From: an uncultured Clostridia bacterium
Lineage (GTDB): Bacteria > Bacillota > Clostridia > Monoglobales > Monoglobaceae
Assembly: GCA_934454115.1 (NCBI GenBank)
Contig: CAKSFQ010000010.1
Coordinates: forward strand, 11,119-75,118
Reading direction: 5' to 3'
Length of the DNA: 64,000 bases
Below, in pieces: positions 42,721-51,853 of this stretch (its first letter is position 1; each line of letters begins with the position of its first letter). Both the position numbers and the translations under genes were made by a program. A model generated the notes under the pieces. It searched no databases. It was not told where the DNA came from and was given only the letters and a program-made list of their open reading frames with translations.

Positions 42721-43416
42721 TTATCCCTCCGTATCATTGTCAGACAGTTTAAAATCATATTTCATTTCCAGCATGGCAAACAATTTGTGCATCACCTCTG
42801 TGGAAATCGTCTTGATATCCAGTGCCGCAACAAATGCAAGCGCCTTTTCCTGTTCTTCTTCCGAAACCTTATAAACGCGCATTGCCGCCGTCAGAAAGCG
42901 GTTCAGCTTGCGTTCAAGCGGAAAATGTATGTCGCATTTTTTCGCCATATAGCTGCGCATAAGCCCCGATGTGCCGATTTCAATTTCATAAAAGTCGCAT
43001 TCGTTATATCCGGGAAAGTTATCGCCGAAGATCCGCTTTAATTCTGCTGTGGTTTGCAGATAGATATATTCCGCAATATCCGGCACGGTATAGGATTCGA
43101 TATAGATTTCTCTTAAACTTTCGTTCAACTCGGTGAGCGTAAGCTGGATTGCCGTTTCCACAGCATAGACATAGACCGACGGTAAACAGTTGCCGACAAT
43201 TTTCTTTGCCGCACTGAATTGCCCGATGAACATTGTTTTCACAAGTTCCATTAAAACGGCGTCCTTGGTCGGAAAAAAGTTTTGAAAGCTACCCCTTGAA
43301 ATGCCCGCCTCTTTTGTAATCTGTGTAATGGTGGTGTTTTTGTAACCTTGTTCCAAAAACAAACGGACGCAGACGGCCAGGGCTTTATTTTTCGTTTCAA
43401 TACTGTCTTTTCGCAT
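42721..43416 (-). CDS. TetR/AcrR-family regulator
   Basis: Protein of 231 residues. Helix-turn-helix at about 10-55 (ALAVCVRLFLEQGYKNTTIT, ISRGSFQNFFPTKDAVLMEL). The C-terminal ligand domain resembles no family known to me. Start ATG 43416; AGGAGG lies 12 bases upstream. Its stop abuts the beta-helix gene, and an inverted repeat overlaps its own promoter, so it probably represses itself and the surface protein. Confidence 0.9.
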   Translation of the reverse strand: MRKDSIETKNKALAVCVRLFLEQGYKNTTITQITKEAGISRGSFQNFFPTKDAVLMELVKTMFIGQFSAAKKIVGNCLPSVYVYAVETAIQLTLTELNESLREIYIESYTVPDIAEYIYLQTTAELKRIFGDNFPGYNECDFYEIEIGTSGLMRSYMAKKCDIHFPLERKLNRFLTAAMRVYKVSEEEQEKALAFVAALDIKTISTEVMHKLFAMLEMKYDFKLSDNDTEG

Positions 43417-43443
43417 AAAGCATACAGACCTCCTTTACAAACT

Positions 43444-43485
43444 AATACGCATACTAATTATAGCATGCGTATTTGCTTATGTCAA
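43444..43485 (-). promoter_or_regulatory. TetR-gene promoter with overlapping operator
   Basis: Minus-strand TTGACA (43485-43480), 17-base spacer, TATAAT (43462-43457): perfect consensus. The inverted repeat AATACGCAT (43444-43452) / ATGCGTATT (43465-43473) frames the -10 and reaches into the spacer, the standard place for a TetR operator. Confidence 0.85.
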
Positions 43486-43566
43486 CGGAAAACCCGCAAA
43501 ATTTTAATATTAAATTCGCTGCGTGCGGCTGTCCGCGTTCTGCTTTTGCACGGTACTTTTTGACCT

Positions 43567-44061
43567 TTATTCCTGCGGCAGGATGCGGCGCGGATGATAG
43601 GAGTGCCCGTGGCAGATCGCAATTGCCAGCGCGTCCGCCGTATCGTCCGGCTTTGGTACCTTGGGCAGGTTTAAAAGCAGCTTGACCATCTGCTGCACCT
43701 GTTTTTTTTCGGCGCGGCCATAGCCGGCCACCGCCTGCTTGACCTGCAGCGGCGTATACTCATAAATTCTGACATCGTGCTGCATGGCGGCAAGCAGCAG
43801 CACGCCGCGCGCCTGGGCAACATTGATGGCCGTCTTTTGGTTGCTGTTAAAAAACAGCTCCTCAATCGCCATAAAATCCGGCCGGAACTGCTCGATCAGT
43901 TCGGTCAGGTCGTTGTAGATCGACTGAAACCGCGAGAACATCTCCATCGACGCGTCGGTGGTGATTGCGCCGTAATCCAGTACCCGAAACCGGTTGCTCT
44001 GATACTCCAAAACCCCGTAGCCGACAATCGCAAATCCTGGGTCAATTCCCAAAATAATCAT
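43567..44061 (-). CDS. ruvC: Holliday junction endonuclease RuvC
   Basis: Protein of 164 residues. Catalytic acids are visible: Asp7 in [17 protein letters not shown], Glu in MAIEELFF and Asp in [15 protein letters not shown]. It resolves Holliday junctions with RuvAB; ruvA and ruvB are not adjacent here, which is unusual. Divergent from argG. Confidence 0.96.
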   Translation of the reverse strand: MIILGIDPGFAIVGYGVLEYQSNRFRVLDYGAITTDASMEMFSRFQSIYNDLTELIEQFRPDFMAIEELFFNSNQKTAINVAQARGVLLLAAMQHDVRIYEYTPLQVKQAVAGYGRAEKKQVQQMVKLLLNLPKVPKPDDTADALAIAICHGHSYHPRRILPQE

Positions 44062-44104
44062 GGTTTTCCTCCAAACTTTCGTGCTATTTTTTTGTAAATC
44101 TCTA

Positions 44105-44133
44105 TTGAAAAATGGCAGACAGTGTTATATAAT
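44105..44133 (+). promoter_or_regulatory. argG promoter
   Basis: TTGAAA (44105-44110), 17-base spacer, TATAAT (44128-44133). I see no clear ARG box nearby. Confidence 0.85.
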
Positions 44134-44175
44134 GATGCAATAAGATAAGCATACCACAGATTGGAGGAATTTACA

Positions 44176-45387
44176 ATGGCAAAGGAAAAAGTTGTACTTG
44201 CTTATTCGGGCGGGCTGGATACTTCCATCATTATCCCCTGGCTGATTGAGAATTACGACTATGAGGTGATCGCAGTCTGCGGCGATGTCGGCCAAGGCAA
44301 GGAGACCGAGGGGCTGGAAGAGCGCGCAAAGGCCAGCGGCGCGTCAAAGCTTTATATCGAAGATCTGCGCGATGAATACGTTGAGGATTACATTATCCCG
44401 ACCGTAAAGGCCGGCGCCGTTTATGAGGGTAAGTATCTCTTGGGAACCTCCCACGCACGGCCGATTATCGCAAAGCGTCTGGTTGAGATCGCCGAAAAAG
44501 AGGGCGCGGTTGCCATCTGTCACGGCGCAACCGGCAAGGGTAACGACCAGGTGCGCTTTGAGCTCACCATCAAGGCGCTGGCGCCGCACCTTAAAATTAT
44601 TGCTCCATGGAGAATCTGGGATATTAAATCCCGCGAGGACGCTGTGGATTATGCAGAGGCGCACGGTATCTCAATCCCGGTTACCAAAAAGGATCTCTAC
44701 TCCAGAGACCGCAACATCTGGCACATCAGCCATGAGGGCATGGATCTGGAGGATCCGGCCAATGAGCCGCAGCTGGATTCCCTGTTAAAGCTCGGCGTAT
44801 CGCCGGAGAAGGCGCCGGACAGCCCGACCTACATTACCCTCGGATTTGAAAAGGGCGTTCCCGTTTCCTTAAACGGTGAAAAGCTGTCTGCCCGTGTCCT
44901 GGTTGAAAAATTGAACGAGCTGGGCGGCAAGAACGGCATTGGGATTGCCGATATTGTGGAGGATCGTCTGGTTGGTATGAAGTCGAGAGGCGTGTATGAA
45001 ACGCCGGGCGGCACCATTTTATATGCCGCATTGCAGGAGCTGGAATATCTTTGCTTAGACCGTGACACCCAAGCCTTTAAGCGTGAGGCCGCCATCAAGT
45101 TCAGCGAGCTTGTTTATGACGGAAAATGGTTTACCCCCCTGCGTGAGGCGCTCTCCGCAATGGTTGATTCGATGGAAGAGACCGTTACCGGTGAGGTTCG
45201 CTTAAAGCTCTATAAGGGCAGCGTGACTCCGGCCGGTGCAAAGTCGCCGTATTCTCTGTATAACGAGGATATTGCAAGCTTTGGCGACAGCCACGAGCTG
45301 TACAGTCATAAGGATGCGGAGGGCTTTATCAATCTGTTTGGCCTGCCGCTGAAGGTTCGGGCAATGATGAAACAAAAGAATCAATAG
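44176..45387 (+). CDS. argG: argininosuccinate synthase
   Basis: Protein of 403 residues; joins citrulline and aspartate using ATP. ATP-binding [15 protein letters not shown] (residues 9-23), [15 protein letters not shown] and the C-terminal [14 protein letters not shown] are signatures. Start ATG 44176 with TTGGAGGA upstream. A 12-bp inverted repeat (about 45401-45424) lies in the gap to argH without a T-run; it may process or tune the mRNA. Confidence 0.98.
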   Translation: MAKEKVVLAYSGGLDTSIIIPWLIENYDYEVIAVCGDVGQGKETEGLEERAKASGASKLYIEDLRDEYVEDYIIPTVKAGAVYEGKYLLGTSHARPIIAKRLVEIAEKEGAVAICHGATGKGNDQVRFELTIKALAPHLKIIAPWRIWDIKSREDAVDYAEAHGISIPVTKKDLYSRDRNIWHISHEGMDLEDPANEPQLDSLLKLGVSPEKAPDSPTYITLGFEKGVPVSLNGEKLSARVLVEKLNELGGKNGIGIADIVEDRLVGMKSRGVYETPGGTILYAALQELEYLCLDRDTQAFKREAAIKFSELVYDGKWFTPLREALSAMVDSMEETVTGEVRLKLYKGSVTPAGAKSPYSLYNEDIASFGDSHELYSHKDAEGFINLFGLPLKVRAMMKQKNQ

Positions 45388-45456
45388 AAGCAGGGTTCGG
45401 CGGTGTAAAAGTCGTTTTACACCGCCATTCCTATTTCATGATAAGGAGTTGACAAA

Positions 45457-46833
45457 ATGGCAAAGTTGTGGGGCGGCCGCTTTTCCAAGGCCACAGATAC
45501 ACTGGTTGATGATTTTAATTCTTCCATCCGCTTTGACGCGCGTATGTACCGGCAGGACATTTTGGGCAGCCAGGCGCACGCCGAGATGCTGGGGCGGCAG
45601 GGGATTATCCCCAAGGCCGATGCGGAACTCATTGTAAAAACATTGGGGGAAATCAAGCGCGATATCGAGGACGGCAGGATCGAGTTCATGATTGACGCCG
45701 AGGATATCCATATGAATATTGAAACCATCCTGATTTCCAGGATCGGCGATGTCGGCAAGCGCCTGCATACCGGCCGCAGCCGTAACGACCAGGTGGCGCT
45801 GGATATCCGCATGTATCTGCGCGACGAGGTAGACGCAATTTCGCGGATGCTGGGGACGCTGCGGCATGTTATTTTGGACCTGGCCGATGCCAATCTCAAA
45901 ACCGTTATGCCGGGCTATACCCATTTGCAAAAGGCGCAGCCCATTACGCTCGCGCATCATGTGATGGCCTATTATGAGATGTTTTTGCGGGACGGGCAGC
46001 GGCTTTTAAACTGTCGGGAGCGGATCAATGTGATGCCGCTCGGCAGCGGTGCGCTGGCCGGGACGACCTATCCGTTAGACCGTGCCTTCGTCGCGGAAAA
46101 GCTTGGCTTTGCCGCGGTGACGCAAAATAGCTTAGACGGCGTGTCGGATCGTGATTTCGTCTGTGAGCTGGCCTTTGATTTGTCTATGGTGATGATGCAC
46201 CTGAGCCGGTTTTCGGAGGAGTTGATTCTCTGGAGCTCCCATGAATTTGGATTTATTGAACTGGACGATGCGTACAGCACCGGATCCAGCATCATGCCGC
46301 AGAAGAAGAACCCCGACGTTGCCGAGCTGGCGCGCGGTAAGACGGGTCGGGTTTATGGTGATTTGATGGGGCTTTTGACCGTGATGAAAGGACTTCCGCT
46401 TGCGTATAATAAGGATATGCAGGAGGATAAGGAGCAAATTTTTGACGCCGTGGACACGGTAAAAATGTGTCTGCCGGTGTTTGGTAAAATGCTTGCCACC
46501 ATGACCGTAAAGAAGGATCGGATGCTGCAGGGCGCCAAGGGCGGCTTTACCAATGCGACCGATGTTGCGGATTATCTGGTAAAGCAGGGGCTTCCCTTCC
46601 GTGATGCGCACAGTGTGGTCGGAAAAATGGTCGCCTATTGCATCGAAAAGGATACCGTCATTGATGCGCTTTCCATGGAGGAGATGAAGTCCTTCTCCAA
46701 CCTCATCGGCGAGGATATCTATGACGCAATCTCGCTGTCTGCCTGCGTCAGTCAGCGAAAGCTGATCGGCGGCCCGGCCGCCGAGACCATGCGCGGCGTG
46801 ATTGCCCGCTACCGCGAGATGGAACAGGTATAA
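45457..46833 (+). CDS. argH: argininosuccinate lyase
   Basis: Protein of 458 residues; splits argininosuccinate to arginine and fumarate. [20 protein letters not shown] at the N-terminus and the superfamily signature [20 protein letters not shown] (about 279-298) with the catalytic Ser are present. It makes an argG-argH operon with the promoter before argG. Other arg genes are not in the window. Confidence 0.98.
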   Translation: MAKLWGGRFSKATDTLVDDFNSSIRFDARMYRQDILGSQAHAEMLGRQGIIPKADAELIVKTLGEIKRDIEDGRIEFMIDAEDIHMNIETILISRIGDVGKRLHTGRSRNDQVALDIRMYLRDEVDAISRMLGTLRHVILDLADANLKTVMPGYTHLQKAQPITLAHHVMAYYEMFLRDGQRLLNCRERINVMPLGSGALAGTTYPLDRAFVAEKLGFAAVTQNSLDGVSDRDFVCELAFDLSMVMMHLSRFSEELILWSSHEFGFIELDDAYSTGSSIMPQKKNPDVAELARGKTGRVYGDLMGLLTVMKGLPLAYNKDMQEDKEQIFDAVDTVKMCLPVFGKMLATMTVKKDRMLQGAKGGFTNATDVADYLVKQGLPFRDAHSVVGKMVAYCIEKDTVIDALSMEEMKSFSNLIGEDIYDAISLSACVSQRKLIGGPAAETMRGVIARYREMEQV

Positions 46834-46852
46834 AAAGAGAAGTAAGAAAAAA

Positions 46853-46884
46853 ATAACCGACGGCAAAGGCCGTCGGTTATTTTC
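46853..46884. terminator. bidirectional terminator between argH and hup
   Basis: Perfect 12-bp stem ATAACCGACGGC / GCCGTCGGTTAT with loop AAAG, A-rich before and TTTT after. Confidence 0.92.
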
Positions 46885-46906
46885 ATGCACCACAAAGCAA
46901 AGAAAC

Positions 46907-47182
46907 TTATTTATTAATCAGTTCTTTTAAGCTGCTGCCTGCCTTAAAGGTCGGAATCTTAGCGGCTTCGATCTTCATTTCAGCGCCGGTCTGCGGGTTT
47001 CTGCCCACTCTGGCTGCTCTGTCACGAACCTCAAAGCTTCCAAAACCAACTAACTGAACCTTCTCACCGCGCTTTAAAGCGTCCTGTACGGAACCGATGA
47101 ATGCTACCAGAGCAGCCTCTGCATCTTTCTTAGACAGGTTTGCTTTCTCGGCCATAGCCGATACCAATTCTTGCTTGTTCAT
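46907..47182 (-). CDS. hup: HU-type nucleoid protein
   Basis: Protein of 91 residues (MNKQELVSAMAEKANLSKKD...), with the DNA-bending arm VGFGSFEVRDRAARVGRNPQ and the C-terminal PTFKAGSSLKELI. Homodimeric HU compacts and bends DNA. AAAGGAGAA lies upstream of the ATG. Confidence 0.97.
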   Translation of the reverse strand: MNKQELVSAMAEKANLSKKDAEAALVAFIGSVQDALKRGEKVQLVGFGSFEVRDRAARVGRNPQTGAEMKIEAAKIPTFKAGSSLKELINK

Positions 47183-47543
47183 TTCACCATTCTCCTTTTT
47201 TTAAAATATATGTGTAAAAACATTTTTCACTGCTTCTCATTGTACTATAAAATGAACAAAATTACCAGAAGTTTTTAAAAAATGTTTAAAATTTGTATAC
47301 TTGCACAATTTTCCGTAAGGCTCTCAAAGCTGAAAGGGTCGTTTTTTGTGGCATTTTCACACTTTACCAATCGATTTGGTGCAGAAAACAAAAACCCAAT
47401 CCGCGTTTTTTCGCCGATGCGGCGTGTTTTGCGCCAAGCGCCGTCCAAAGCAAATCAGCGTTTCACCATTTTGTATCCACCCGCGAAGGAAGGCGGAAAA
47501 TGTACGTTGCATTCGTTTTTTCCGGTGTAGGCACACGGGAGTT
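47183..47543. other. non-coding stretch upstream of hup
   Basis: Short overlapping frames without ribosome binding sites or family resemblance. It holds the hup leader and promoter region (A/T rich, about 47190-47270). I recognise no gene or RNA in 47282-47543. It leads into the repeats described next. Confidence 0.6.
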
Positions 47544-47575
47544 GAACCCAATATGCCCTGTAATTAAAAAATCAC
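47544..47575 (+). repeat. left half of the hairpin repeat also found at gerAA
   Basis: GAACCCAATATGCCCTGTAA and the next 12 bases match 23428-23459 at 30 of 32 positions. The partner half is about 475 bases away at 48048-48064. The outer sequence ACGGGAGTTGAAC is inverted near 48062-48073 as GTTCGACTCCCGT. Confidence 0.75.
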
Positions 47576-47608
47576 CATCTTTTTGAACCGTTGTCTTAGC
47601 TGGGCGTT

Positions 47609-47883
47609 AGCCGAAAGGGAGCAATCCGAACCCGCCTGAAAAGGCGAAATTTCGGCATCTTTCGGCTTGTCATCGATGCTCCGCGCCGAGCCTTGCTGCA
47701 TCTTCCGCACCAAAATCTGCTCAAAATTGAATCCTTTTCAGGTCGTAGAATTTTGAGAGAGCGGATTTTTGGTTGCTGCATAAGCAAAAACGGAGGTAAT
47801 CCTAACGGATTGCCGAGTATTGGGCGCAACGAAAGCGGAAATCCGCCTCTCAAAATCGGAGTTCGGATTACTCCCTTTCGGCT
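47609..47883. mobile_element. MITE-like element with 23-base terminal inverted repeats
   Basis: The ends 47609-47631 and 47861-47883 are inverted repeats matching at 22 of 23 bases. Inside is a second hairpin (CTCAAAATT near 47730 and AATTTTGAG near 47749). The element is 275 bases and has no coding frame of note, so it would depend on a transposase elsewhere. No clear target duplication is seen. One end resembles 15651-15697. Confidence 0.6.
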
Positions 47884-47948
47884 AGCCTTGCTTCGTCCGC
47901 CGGAAACAAAAATATAATCATTTTTTTGCTTACAGGGTCAAATAGTTT

Positions 47949-48049
47949 AAACAGAGCAAATTTGTGTTAAAGACAAGGCAAAAACGCAGTTAATACTGTC
48001 GTATTAACGAGTGTTTTAACGCAGTATTTTCACAAATTTGCCTGTTTAA
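47949..48049. repeat. long palindromic repeat
   Basis: TTTAAACAG at the left (from about 47947) pairs with CTGTTTAAA at the right, CAAATTTGTG (about 47957-47966) with CACAAATTTG (about 48031-48040), and the centre GTTAATAC (47989-47996) with GTATTAAC (48001-48008). The core 47972-48024 resembles the reverse complement of 63916-63970 with paired base changes in the central stem. Confidence 0.7.
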
Positions 48050-48064
48050 ACCATATTGTGTTCG
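48048..48064 (+). repeat. right half of the split hairpin repeat
   Basis: AAACCATATTGTGTTCG matches 23461-23477 region at 16 of 17 bases. Together with 47544-47575 it appears to be one hairpin repeat interrupted by about 470 bases. Confidence 0.65.
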
Positions 48065-48144
48065 ACTCCCGTGCGCCTAAGCCGTGCGGACAGAGCGCCG
48101 GCGTGCGATGGCGGAAATATCATAAAAAATTTACAAAAACAGTC

Positions 48145-48173
48145 TTGACTTTCCCGACGGTTTGCGATACTGT
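48145..48173 (+). promoter_or_regulatory. promoter of the alarmone synthetase gene
   Basis: TTGACT (48145-48150), 17-base spacer, TACTGT (48168-48173). The -10 is imperfect. Confidence 0.6.
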
Positions 48174-48237
48174 CTATATTAGGAAGAGATCATCCGATGA
48201 TAGGATGAAGAGAAAGAGAATACAAAGGAGAATACCG

Positions 48238-49050
48238 ATGAAGGGACAGGAATTGGGACTGTACGGCTACGATGTTTTAACCGAGCCGGAAACACAAACA
48301 TTTTTAGAGCTTTCGACAAAGTCGATACCGCTGGAGGAGCAAAGCCAGCTGGCGCTGGTCAAGCAGGCGCGTCCCATGATGGAGATGGTGGTGTCCTATA
48401 AGGAGATGCGCATGATTTACACCTGTGCGCTGAAGGAAATCCGCACAAAGTTTGATGTATTAAACACGGAATTTAATGTACGTTACTTGCGAAACCCCAT
48501 CCGTTCTGTCAAGACGCGGCTGAAATCCACCAGCAGCCTGGGTGACAAGCTGGAGCGGCAGGGCAGGAGCTTTACCCTGGAAAATATTGAAAACTATGTC
48601 AATGACCTTGCCGGAATCCGGGTCATCTGTTCCTACGTGGATGACATTTATCTGCTGGCAGAGACTCTGATTGCGCAGGACGATATTACGCTGCTAAAGC
48701 GCAAGGACTATATTGCAAACCCCAAGCCCAACGGCTACCGCAGCCTGCATCTTTTGGTGAGTGTGCCGGTCTTTTTTGCCGACCGAAAAAAACAGGTTAA
48801 GGTAGAGGTGCAGATCCGTACCATTGCCATGGATTTTTGGGCAAGCCTGGAACATCAGATCAAATACAAAAAGGAGAACGAGGATGATCAGCAGATTGTC
48901 AAAGAACTGAGAGAATGTGCTGACATCATCTCCGACACAGATGCGCGGATGCTGGCGCTGCGCAAAAAGATTGAATCGCGCCCGCACAACCGCACCGAGG
49001 AAGAAATTATTTTAGAAAAACTGTCAAAGCTGGATACACCGCTTGACTAG
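48238..49050 (+). CDS. small alarmone synthetase, (p)ppGpp synthetase of RelA/SpoT fold
   Basis: Protein of 270 residues from ATG 48238 (AAAGGAG upstream). Single synthetase domain: SVKTRLKSTSSLGDKLERQG, NDLAGIRVICSYVDDIY, IANPKPNGYRSLHLL and VEVQIRTIAMDFWASLEHQI. There is no HD hydrolase or TGS/ACT domain, so it is a SAS (RelQ/RelP type) that makes alarmone from GTP or GDP and ATP. It stands alone after the repeat region. Confidence 0.93.
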   Translation: MKGQELGLYGYDVLTEPETQTFLELSTKSIPLEEQSQLALVKQARPMMEMVVSYKEMRMIYTCALKEIRTKFDVLNTEFNVRYLRNPIRSVKTRLKSTSSLGDKLERQGRSFTLENIENYVNDLAGIRVICSYVDDIYLLAETLIAQDDITLLKRKDYIANPKPNGYRSLHLLVSVPVFFADRKKQVKVEVQIRTIAMDFWASLEHQIKYKKENEDDQQIVKELRECADIISDTDARMLALRKKIESRPHNRTEEEIILEKLSKLDTPLD

Positions 49051-49053
49051 GAT

Positions 49054-49085
49054 GTTGGGCGTCGTCTCTATAGGCGGCGCCCGAC
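49054..49085. terminator. probable terminator between convergent genes
   Basis: GTTGGGCGTCG (49054-49064) pairs with CGGCGCCCGAC (49075-49085) with two G-U pairs. No strong T-run follows, so its efficiency is uncertain. Confidence 0.5.
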
Positions 49086-49092
49086 CTGTTTC

Positions 49093-49503
49093 CTATAAAT
49101 AGCGCAGGGCAGTGCGCACAATATCCAAAACAGCTTCTTGGGTCTGAAGTGGCTTCCCTCTGATCAATTGCCGAAAGTCTAAGACAACCTTTTCTTCTTC
49201 TGTCGGTATCGTATCTGAAAAAAGATAATTCATGTCAATATCCAGCTCTGTCACGAGTTTTACCAGGGTTTGCAGCGAAAAGCTGCGCTGATTTCGCTCG
49301 ATATGCCCGATGTATGCCGGGGTCACATCAATAAGTTCTGCCAATTCCTCTTGTGTCATTCCTTGATTCAATCTAGCCTCTCGAATCAGTTGACCAATGC
49401 GGTCGAGCTTCAATATCACCGCATCGGTATGGGGCGTTCTGCGTGCGATGTCTGTCGATCCCCGCCCGTTCGGCCGAGCTCTCTTTACCTTCTTTCGTTT
49501 CAT
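49093..49503 (-). CDS. XRE-family transcription regulator
   Basis: Protein of 136 residues from ATG 49503 (AAGGAG nine bases upstream). A basic N-terminus is followed by a helix-turn-helix at about 35-95 (IGQLIREARLNQGMTQEELA, VTPAYIGHIERNQRSFSLQT). The C-terminal ~40 residues are of unknown type. Target unknown; it stands alone. Confidence 0.9.
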   Translation of the reverse strand: MKRKKVKRARPNGRGSTDIARRTPHTDAVILKLDRIGQLIREARLNQGMTQEELAELIDVTPAYIGHIERNQRSFSLQTLVKLVTELDIDMNYLFSDTIPTEEEKVVLDFRQLIRGKPLQTQEAVLDIVRTALRYL

Positions 49504-49660
49504 AAAAAACAACTCCTTGTATATGTAGTTTATACTAACAGGAATTGTTTATGAAGATATTTTAGGTATAGACGATGTTATTTTTTAGTACAATTAAAAA
49601 AGAGCGGTGTAAAAAACACATTGATATGCCAAAGGGCAGCCGTGCGGCCGCCCTTTTTGG

Positions 49661-51814
49661 TTACTCCACGTTTTTCATGGTGAGACTGATTCTCTTTTTT
49701 TCGATATCGCAGGAGAGTACCTTGACCTTTACGATGTCGCCGATCGAAACCACATCCATCGGATGCTTGACATACTGATCCGAAAGCTGCGAAATATGCA
49801 CCAGGCCATCCTGATGCACGCCGATATCCACAAACGCACCGAAGTCAATCACGTTTCTTACCGTCCCGGTCAGTACCATACCCTCCTTTAAATCCTCCAT
49901 GCTCATTACATCGCTGCGCAGAATCGGCTGCTCCACCTCCGCGCGGATATCGCGTCCCGGTTTTTGCAGCTCGCCCAAAATATCAAGCAGAGTCGGCGTG
50001 CCGATCTCAAGTTCTTCGGCCAGTTTTTCAATGCCGGTCTGCTTTGCTGTCTTTGCGATCGCGCCAAGTCCGCCGGACTTGACGTCCTCCATCGTATAGC
50101 CAAGCTTTTCAAGCAGCATCTCAGCCGCGCCGTAGCTTTCCGGGTGCACCGAGGTATTATCCAAAATATTTTTTCCGTCTTTGATCCGCAGGAAGCCGGC
50201 GCACTGTTCGTATGCTTTCGGCCCCAGCTTGGCGACCTTTTTCAGCTGCGCACGGGTGGTAAAGGCGCCGTTTTCTTCCCGGTAGGCGACAATATTCTTT
50301 GCCACGGCGGCCGAAATTCCCGAAATATGATTCAGCAGCGGCGCCGACGCGGTGTTAAGGTCTACGCCTACACTGTTTACCACGTCCTCCACCACGCCGC
50401 CCAGGGTTTCGTCCAGCCGTTTTTGGTTCATATCATGCTGATACTGACCCACGCCGATTGCCTTTGGTTCGATTTTTACCAGCTCTGCCAGCGGATCCTG
50501 TACCCGCCGCGCAATCGAAATTGCGCTGCGCCGTGTCGCGTCAAAATCCGGAAATTCCTCCGCGCCGAGTTTGGATGCGGAATAAACCGACGCGCCGGCC
50601 TCGTTGGTGATAATATAGCGCACCTTGGTGTCCGGTATGGTTTTCAGCAGCGCGGCAACAAACATTTCCGTCTCCTTAGAGGCGGTGCCGTTGCCGATCG
50701 AAATTAAGTCTACATCATATTTTTGGATCAGTTCTTTGATATAGGCTGCCGCCGACTCCTTTTGCGCGGCAGAATGTGTCACATAGATTACACCGGTCGC
50801 AAGTACCTTGCCGGTGCCGTCCACCACGCCGACCTTACAGCCGGTGCGATAGCCGGGATCCAGGCCGATTACTACCTTGTCATGAATCGGCGGCTGCATC
50901 AGCAGGTTTTTCAGGTTCACCTGAAAGACCTTCATGGCCTGTTCCTGTGCGGCCTCTGTCAACGCGGCACGAATTTCCCGTTCCATGGACGGCGCAATCA
51001 AACGGCTGTATGCGTCCTCTGCCGCACGGGCAATGGATGCGCCGCAGGGAGAATTATTCTTTTTGACCTCCGACCGCGTCAGGTACTGCAAGATTTTCTC
51101 GGTGTCCGCCTCGATGGAAACCGATAAGAATTTCTCTTTCTCGCCGCGGTCGATGGCAAGCACACGATGCGGCGCCAGTTTTTTGCACGGCTCGGCAAAA
51201 TCATAGTACATCCGATAGACGCTGTCCTCGTCCTTTGCGGCTTTTACGGTCACCAGCCCGGTCTGCACGGTGATATCCCGAATCTTTTTACGGTGTTCGG
51301 CATTGTCGGACACGGCCTCGGCGATAATATCCATGGCGCCCTGCAGTGCGTCCTCCGCCGTCTCCACTTCCTTTTCAGAATCCACAAATGCCGCTGCGGC
51401 AAGGGCCGGGTCGGTATCGGGGCTTTGTGCGTACAACAGTTCGGCGAGCGGTTCCAGCCCCTTTGCCTTTGCCACCGTTGCGCGGGTTTTGCGCTTGGGG
51501 CGGTACGGACGGTAGATATCCTCCAGCTCGGTCAGCTTTTGACATGCGTCAATCGCGGCGGTCAGTTCCTCGGTCAGCTTTCCCTGTTCCTCGATCATTC
51601 GTTTGACGTCCGCTTTGCGTTCTTCCAAGCTCCGAAGATACGCCAGCCGTTCCGCAAAGGTACGCAGTACCTCATCGTTTAATTCGCCGGTTGCCTCCTT
51701 GCGGTAACGCGCAATAAAGGGAACCGTGTTTCCTTCGTCCATTAAGGCAATGGTGTTTTCCACCTGCCAGAGCTTTAAGTCAAGCTCTTTAGCCAGTTGA
51801 TTGGCAAGCTCCAT
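49661..51814 (-). CDS. tex: Tex family RNA-binding protein
   Basis: Protein of 717 residues: N-terminal helical domain (VENTIALMDEGNTVPFIARY), YqgF-like domain (VIGLDPGYRTGCKVGVVDGT), helix-hairpin-helix (NHISGISAAVAKNIVAYREE) and C-terminal S1 domain (GMVLTGTVRNVIDFGAFVDI). Tex binds nucleic acid and affects transcription and ribosome-linked quality control in some bacteria. It follows polC by 39 bases in one operon. Confidence 0.96.
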   Translation of the reverse strand: MELANQLAKELDLKLWQVENTIALMDEGNTVPFIARYRKEATGELNDEVLRTFAERLAYLRSLEERKADVKRMIEEQGKLTEELTAAIDACQKLTELEDIYRPYRPKRKTRATVAKAKGLEPLAELLYAQSPDTDPALAAAAFVDSEKEVETAEDALQGAMDIIAEAVSDNAEHRKKIRDITVQTGLVTVKAAKDEDSVYRMYYDFAEPCKKLAPHRVLAIDRGEKEKFLSVSIEADTEKILQYLTRSEVKKNNSPCGASIARAAEDAYSRLIAPSMEREIRAALTEAAQEQAMKVFQVNLKNLLMQPPIHDKVVIGLDPGYRTGCKVGVVDGTGKVLATGVIYVTHSAAQKESAAAYIKELIQKYDVDLISIGNGTASKETEMFVAALLKTIPDTKVRYIITNEAGASVYSASKLGAEEFPDFDATRRSAISIARRVQDPLAELVKIEPKAIGVGQYQHDMNQKRLDETLGGVVEDVVNSVGVDLNTASAPLLNHISGISAAVAKNIVAYREENGAFTTRAQLKKVAKLGPKAYEQCAGFLRIKDGKNILDNTSVHPESYGAAEMLLEKLGYTMEDVKSGGLGAIAKTAKQTGIEKLAEELEIGTPTLLDILGELQKPGRDIRAEVEQPILRSDVMSMEDLKEGMVLTGTVRNVIDFGAFVDIGVHQDGLVHISQLSDQYVKHPMDVVSIGDIVKVKVLSCDIEKKRISLTMKNVE

Positions 51815-51853
51815 CGTATTTTCCTCCCTTTTAGCTCCCGTGTATCTACAGTA

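Noticed and set aside
44062..44175. ARG box at the argG promoter
   Set aside because: No good match to the 18-base palindromic operator by eye.
47528..47560. tRNA remnant suggested by GTTCAACTCCC
   Set aside because: No five-base T-stem, no other arms of a cloverleaf, no acceptor stem. Kept only as part of the repeat.
49964..51682. Several plus-strand frames over tex
   Set aside because: Antisense shadows of tex, which has full domain support.
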